Part shown: positions 5,859 through 5,893 of the stretch, one piece after another
How positions within the stretch are numbered: the first letter of the stretch is position 1
How the letters are laid out: each line of letters starts with the position of its first letter
NCBI GenBank assembly: GCA_964414015.1
Contig: CAYPUE010000043.1
Coordinates: 1 to 5,893, forward strand
Source: JAUSEW01 sp964414015
GTDB taxonomy: Bacteria; Patescibacteriota; Microgenomatia; Levybacterales; UBA12049
Reading direction: 5' to 3'
Length of the DNA stretch: 5,893 bases
Notes under the pieces: model-generated
What the model saw: only the letters and a program-made list of their open reading frames with translations
Told to the model about the DNA's origin: nothing
Database searches by the model: none
Position numbers and translations under genes: made by a program

Positions 5859-5867
5859 CTCCTCCCT
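5859..5867 (-). promoter_or_regulatory. Shine-Dalgarno of the membrane-protein gene
   Basis: AGGGAGGAG on the minus strand lies nine bases before the ATG at 5847-5849, strongly complementary to a standard 16S anti-Shine-Dalgarno. It fixes the start codon. It is the only strong Shine-Dalgarno in the window, showing that the host can use classical initiation alongside the apparently leaderless genes. Confidence 0.85.
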
Positions 5868-5881
5868 GATACTCTATTTCT

Positions 5882-5890
5882 ACTATAGCA
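5882..5890 (-). promoter_or_regulatory. Extended -10 element for the membrane-protein gene
   Basis: The minus strand reads TGCTATAGT, with the -10 TATAGT at 5882-5887 and extended TGC at 5888-5890. This is the same nine bases as the extended -10 before the small ORF at 4909-4917. Transcription from it would give a leader of about 25-27 bases containing the Shine-Dalgarno. The matching -35 would fall just outside the window. Confidence 0.6.
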
Positions 5891-5893
5891 TAA

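Noticed and set aside
1..5893. Mobile elements, CRISPR arrays, defence systems, tRNA or rRNA genes
   Set aside because: I saw no inverted-repeat ends, transposase motifs, regular direct repeats or conserved RNA-gene sequence on either strand.

Overview
The window looks like chromosomal DNA from an AT-rich, compact bacterial genome. Several features suggest a Candidate Phyla Radiation (Patescibacteria) lineage: a very short ribosomal protein L19, a divergent CTP synthase with a GTQGHPEYKSRP-type C-terminus, intergenic gaps of 8 to 50 bases, overlapping gene ends, and promoters placed so close to start codons that the mRNAs should be leaderless. This assignment is an inference from protein flavour and layout. 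TGA ends both uvrB and the membrane-protein gene, so TGA-as-glycine recoding (known from some CPR groups) does not apply.

Layout. Bases 1-1646 (+) hold the 3' four-fifths of uvrB (excision repair). Tail-to-tail with it, overlapping by 14 bases, begins a minus-strand block read from right to left: a family 2 glycosyltransferase (4807-4040), pyrG (3995-2340), rplS (2291-2007) and yraN (1998-1633). pyrG and rplS each have their own sigma70-type promoter in the short gap before them. yraN follows rplS by 8 bases with no visible Shine-Dalgarno and is probably co-transcribed with it.

To the right, a 117-base gap (4808-4924) carries a strong plus-strand promoter. It drives a small unrecognised ORF (4925-5173) whose coding signal seems to move into another frame near a TTTT run at 5060-5063 and continue to 5237. 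Convergent with it is a minus-strand gene (5849-5250) for a six-helix membrane protein resembling the ferric-reductase/MsrQ haem-binding domain. This is the only gene here with a classical Shine-Dalgarno and leader.

The genes are mainly housekeeping: DNA repair, CTP supply, ribosome structure, a putative nuclease and a sugar transferase. I see no mobile element, CRISPR array, tRNA or rRNA. The points most worth a second look are the apparent leaderless promoters (rplS, pyrG, small ORF), the frame-split small ORF, and a CTP synthase altered at its UTP/CTP-recognition and glutaminase oxyanion motifs.
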